A stretch of 36,322 bases of DNA from positions 1 to 36,322 of the forward strand of contig CALHRQ010000255.1 in the NCBI GenBank assembly GCA_938038175.1, written 5' to 3'. The translations under genes and the position numbers were made by a program. Under the pieces are notes generated by a model. It was not told the DNA's origin, did no database searches, and saw nothing but the letters and a program-made list of their open reading frames with translations. Shown piece by piece: positions 34,577 through 36,322 of the stretch. Source of the DNA: an uncultured Granulosicoccaceae bacterium (GTDB lineage Bacteria > Pseudomonadota > Gammaproteobacteria > Granulosicoccales > Granulosicoccaceae). Position 1 is the stretch's first letter. Each line of letters opens with the position of its first letter.

Positions 34577-35842
34577 TTAAACGAATGGCAAATAGTAGTT
34601 GCGCACTTCATCGACGCTTTTACCCAGCAAACGCTCCACTTCATCACGCTTTAAATATAACAAGGCATTACAGTAAAGCTCTCCAACTGCATTCCGAAGG
34701 GCTGTATCTCTATCAAGCGCATCCAACGCTTTATCGAGGTTTGCAGGAACGTGTCGGGTCGCACGCACATGCTCTACGCCATCAAGATCCTCAGCAGGTT
34801 GGAGTTTCAGCGAATTCTTTACACCCAATTTTGCAGCCTGTAGAACAGCAATAACAGCCAGGTAGGGGTTGCATGCACAATCGGCCATACGGTGCTCTAA
34901 ACGAGCACTTCTTGCCGAGCCAGTAGAGCATCGTGTTGTTACCATTCGATGATCTTCTGCCCAGTTTGCCCAATAACCCGCCATACTACCTGCACGTAAT
35001 CGGTCATAGCTATTGACTGTTGACGCAAGTAAACCAGCAAGGCCCTGATGATGATGCATCAGACCAGCCATGCAATGCTTTGCAAGATCTGATAATTGGC
35101 CATCGGGTGCAATCACGTTTTTGCCTTGGTTATCAACGAAGCTAAAATTCACATGCAAACCCGAACCACCACGATCAGGAATTGGCTTTGGCATAAACGA
35201 AAGTAATAGCCCTTTTTTTAACGCTATTTCACGCGCCATCACCCGCATTAGAAAAGCGTCATCGCAGGCTTTTAAAGCATCATCAAATCGCAGCGTTAAT
35301 TCAAACTGCCCATTATCGAATTCGCCGTTGGTACTCTCTAACGGAATGTCGCATGCATAGGCTGTTTCCCATATTTCATCCATTAAACCGCGTGGATCAT
35401 TTTCAGCTCCTGTGCCATAAACAAAAGCACCAGGTGTATCGTAAGGGCGCCAAACACCATCGGCATCACATTGGAAGACATAGGCTTCTGTTTCAAGACC
35501 TATCATGGGCTTGAAGCCCAGCGCCTGCCATTCGGCTATGGTACGTTTGAGGTGGGAGCGGGCACATAAACCAAACACCTCTTCGTTTGCATAAAGATCT
35601 CCCAAGGCAATTTCTGTTGCGCTTTGCCAGGATTTACGCCGCGTTTCATCTAGCCTTAACTCCATATCTGGCAGTCCATCGTGCACACCACAGCCAGGTA
35701 CCGGCAGCAATTCACGATCGAAGGAGACCGCAAACGCACCACGGGCAAAACCAATCGGCCCTTCGTTGGCGACATCTGACGGAATATACTTGCCTCTCGG
35801 AAGGTTCAGTAAATCGCAAAAAAGTGCTCTTGTGCGTTTCAT
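34577..35842 (-). CDS. Glutamine synthetase-like gamma-glutamyl ligase
   Basis: The 421-residue protein has the GS C-terminal catalytic fold: LETEAYVF with E117 and E119, STNGEFDNGQFEL with further metal-ligand Glu (174, 181), GSGLHVNFSF with H230, NSYDRLRAGSMAGYWANW around 277-294, and ARLEHRMADCACNPYLA near 313-329. It is shorter than GlnA (about 470) and lacks the adenylylated-Tyr context, so it is more like the PuuA/GlnA-like gamma-glutamyl-amine ligases, which join Glu to an amine with ATP. Its start is 4 bp after the P450 stop and its stop 3 bp before the lipid-kinase start. Substrate not determinable. Confidence 0.85.
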   Translation of the reverse strand: MKRTRALFCDLLNLPRGKYIPSDVANEGPIGFARGAFAVSFDRELLPVPGCGVHDGLPDMELRLDETRRKSWQSATEIALGDLYANEEVFGLCARSHLKRTIAEWQALGFKPMIGLETEAYVFQCDADGVWRPYDTPGAFVYGTGAENDPRGLMDEIWETAYACDIPLESTNGEFDNGQFELTLRFDDALKACDDAFLMRVMAREIALKKGLLLSFMPKPIPDRGGSGLHVNFSFVDNQGKNVIAPDGQLSDLAKHCMAGLMHHHQGLAGLLASTVNSYDRLRAGSMAGYWANWAEDHRMVTTRCSTGSARSARLEHRMADCACNPYLAVIAVLQAAKLGVKNSLKLQPAEDLDGVEHVRATRHVPANLDKALDALDRDTALRNAVGELYCNALLYLKRDEVERLLGKSVDEVRNYYLPFV

Positions 35843-35846
35843 GATA

Positions 35847-36322
35847 TTAGGCTACCCGAACCCTGAGGCGCTTAACTCCACATATAAAGTTAGAACGTGT
35901 CCACGAAGGCTCGCTTATCGCTTCGATCATTGAGGTGCGCTTCAACAGCTCCTGTAAAACAATTTTGACCTCAAGCTTTGCCAAATGTCGCCCCAGACAA
36001 AGATGCGGACCACCCTGCCCAAAGGCAAGGTGTCGATTTGGTTTGCGACCAAGCTCAACAGCATGAGGATTTTCGTACATGGCTTCATCACGACTACCTG
36101 ATACAAACCACAGCAGAACCTTATCGCCCTCTTTAATGCGTTTGCCATGCAATTCGTAATCTTCAGTGGCGGTTCTTCTAAAGTGCATCGTTGGTGATGC
36201 AAGACGAATAAACTCATCTGCGCAGGTATCCCAGTAAGCACCTGTTTTCAGCTGTTGAATCAATTCAGGCTTGATACTGAGTAGATACAATGCCATCGCA
36301 ATAGAATAGCGCGTGGTGTCGT
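35847..36322 (-). CDS. Cytochrome P450 (C-terminal part; N-terminus beyond the right edge)
   Basis: The minus frame is open to the right edge; the visible 158 residues start in the I helix (DTTRYSIAMAL, matching the conserved acid-Thr of the oxygen-binding groove), then carry the ExxR motif EFIR, the FRRTATEDYEL meander, and the haem-binding loop AFGQGGPHLCLG with the axial Cys and RHLAKLE. The loop has one more residue between Phe and Cys than the common FGxGxHxC, as in several CYP124/CYP125-like P450s. It presumably hydroxylates a small substrate using an external reductase; none is in the window. It is probably upstream in the operon with the GS-like gene. Confidence 0.9.
   Translation of the reverse strand, partial: DTTRYSIAMALYLLSIKPELIQQLKTGAYWDTCADEFIRLASPTMHFRRTATEDYELHGKRIKEGDKVLLWFVSGSRDEAMYENPHAVELGRKPNRHLAFGQGGPHLCLGRHLAKLEVKIVLQELLKRTSMIEAISEPSWTRSNFICGVKRLRVRVA

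Overview
The window reads as chromosome of a free-living gammaproteobacterium, probably marine. The inference rests on clear gammaproteobacterial-type housekeeping proteins (NudC, the ABC-F protein YbiT, UbiA, glutathione reductase, a FimT/PilV/PilW/PilX/PilE minor-pilin cluster, ComF) in moderate-GC, densely packed DNA with many ATGA stop/start overlaps. A genus cannot be fixed from the sequence alone. I see no integrase, transposase, phage gene, rRNA, tRNA or CRISPR array, so the region looks like ordinary backbone with some accessory cassettes.

Layout. 1-1323 (-): N-terminal part of a GH31 alpha-glucosidase-type hydrolase running off the left edge. 1596-2555 (+): NudC. 2584-4229 (-): operon of two YbjQ-like proteins and an M48 metalloprotease. 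4303-6824 (+): tightly packed trio of MTAN-like nucleosidase, spore-photoproduct-lyase-like radical SAM protein and short-chain dehydrogenase. 6898-8392 (+): a 58-residue Cys/His protein missed by length cutoffs, a GNAT acetyltransferase and a CoA-pyrophosphatase-type Nudix protein. 8494-9690 (-): PatB/MalY PLP enzyme. 9782-9985 (+): dodecin. 10307-11209 (-): EamA transporter. 11277-13580 (+): CAP-domain lipoprotein and YbiT. 13722-16795 (-): minor pilin operon without pilY1. 17149-18498 (-): glutathione reductase.

18596-25020 holds ubiA (+), translationally coupled to a large P-loop GTPase (+), then a CobT-like VWA protein (-), then a second large membrane-anchored GTPase (+). Both GTPases share the same unusual Walker B/G3 signature, D-x-P-D-F-D-S. 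comF (-) follows. 25812-26543 is a long noncoding stretch with a good sigma70-like promoter, 16-bp tandem repeats and inverted repeats, leading to an OmpA-family protein (+) with a strong terminator. 27438-28553 (+) is a DUF3179 protein. From 28590 to the right edge everything is on the minus strand: a single-ORF fusion of an EamA transporter with an alpha/beta hydrolase, another EamA transporter, an M20 amidohydrolase, a HAD hydrolase, then an operon of cytochrome P450 (partial), glutamine-synthetase-like ligase and CTP-dependent polyprenol/phytol-kinase-like membrane protein with 3-4 bp gaps.

Most unusual items: the GTPase/CobT-like/GTPase locus; the transporter-hydrolase fusion; the P450/GS-like/lipid-kinase operon; the nucleosidase/SPL-like/SDR operon; and short tandem repeats of period 16 (two loci) and 13 (two loci) in intergenic DNA. 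Functions beyond family level are inference throughout.
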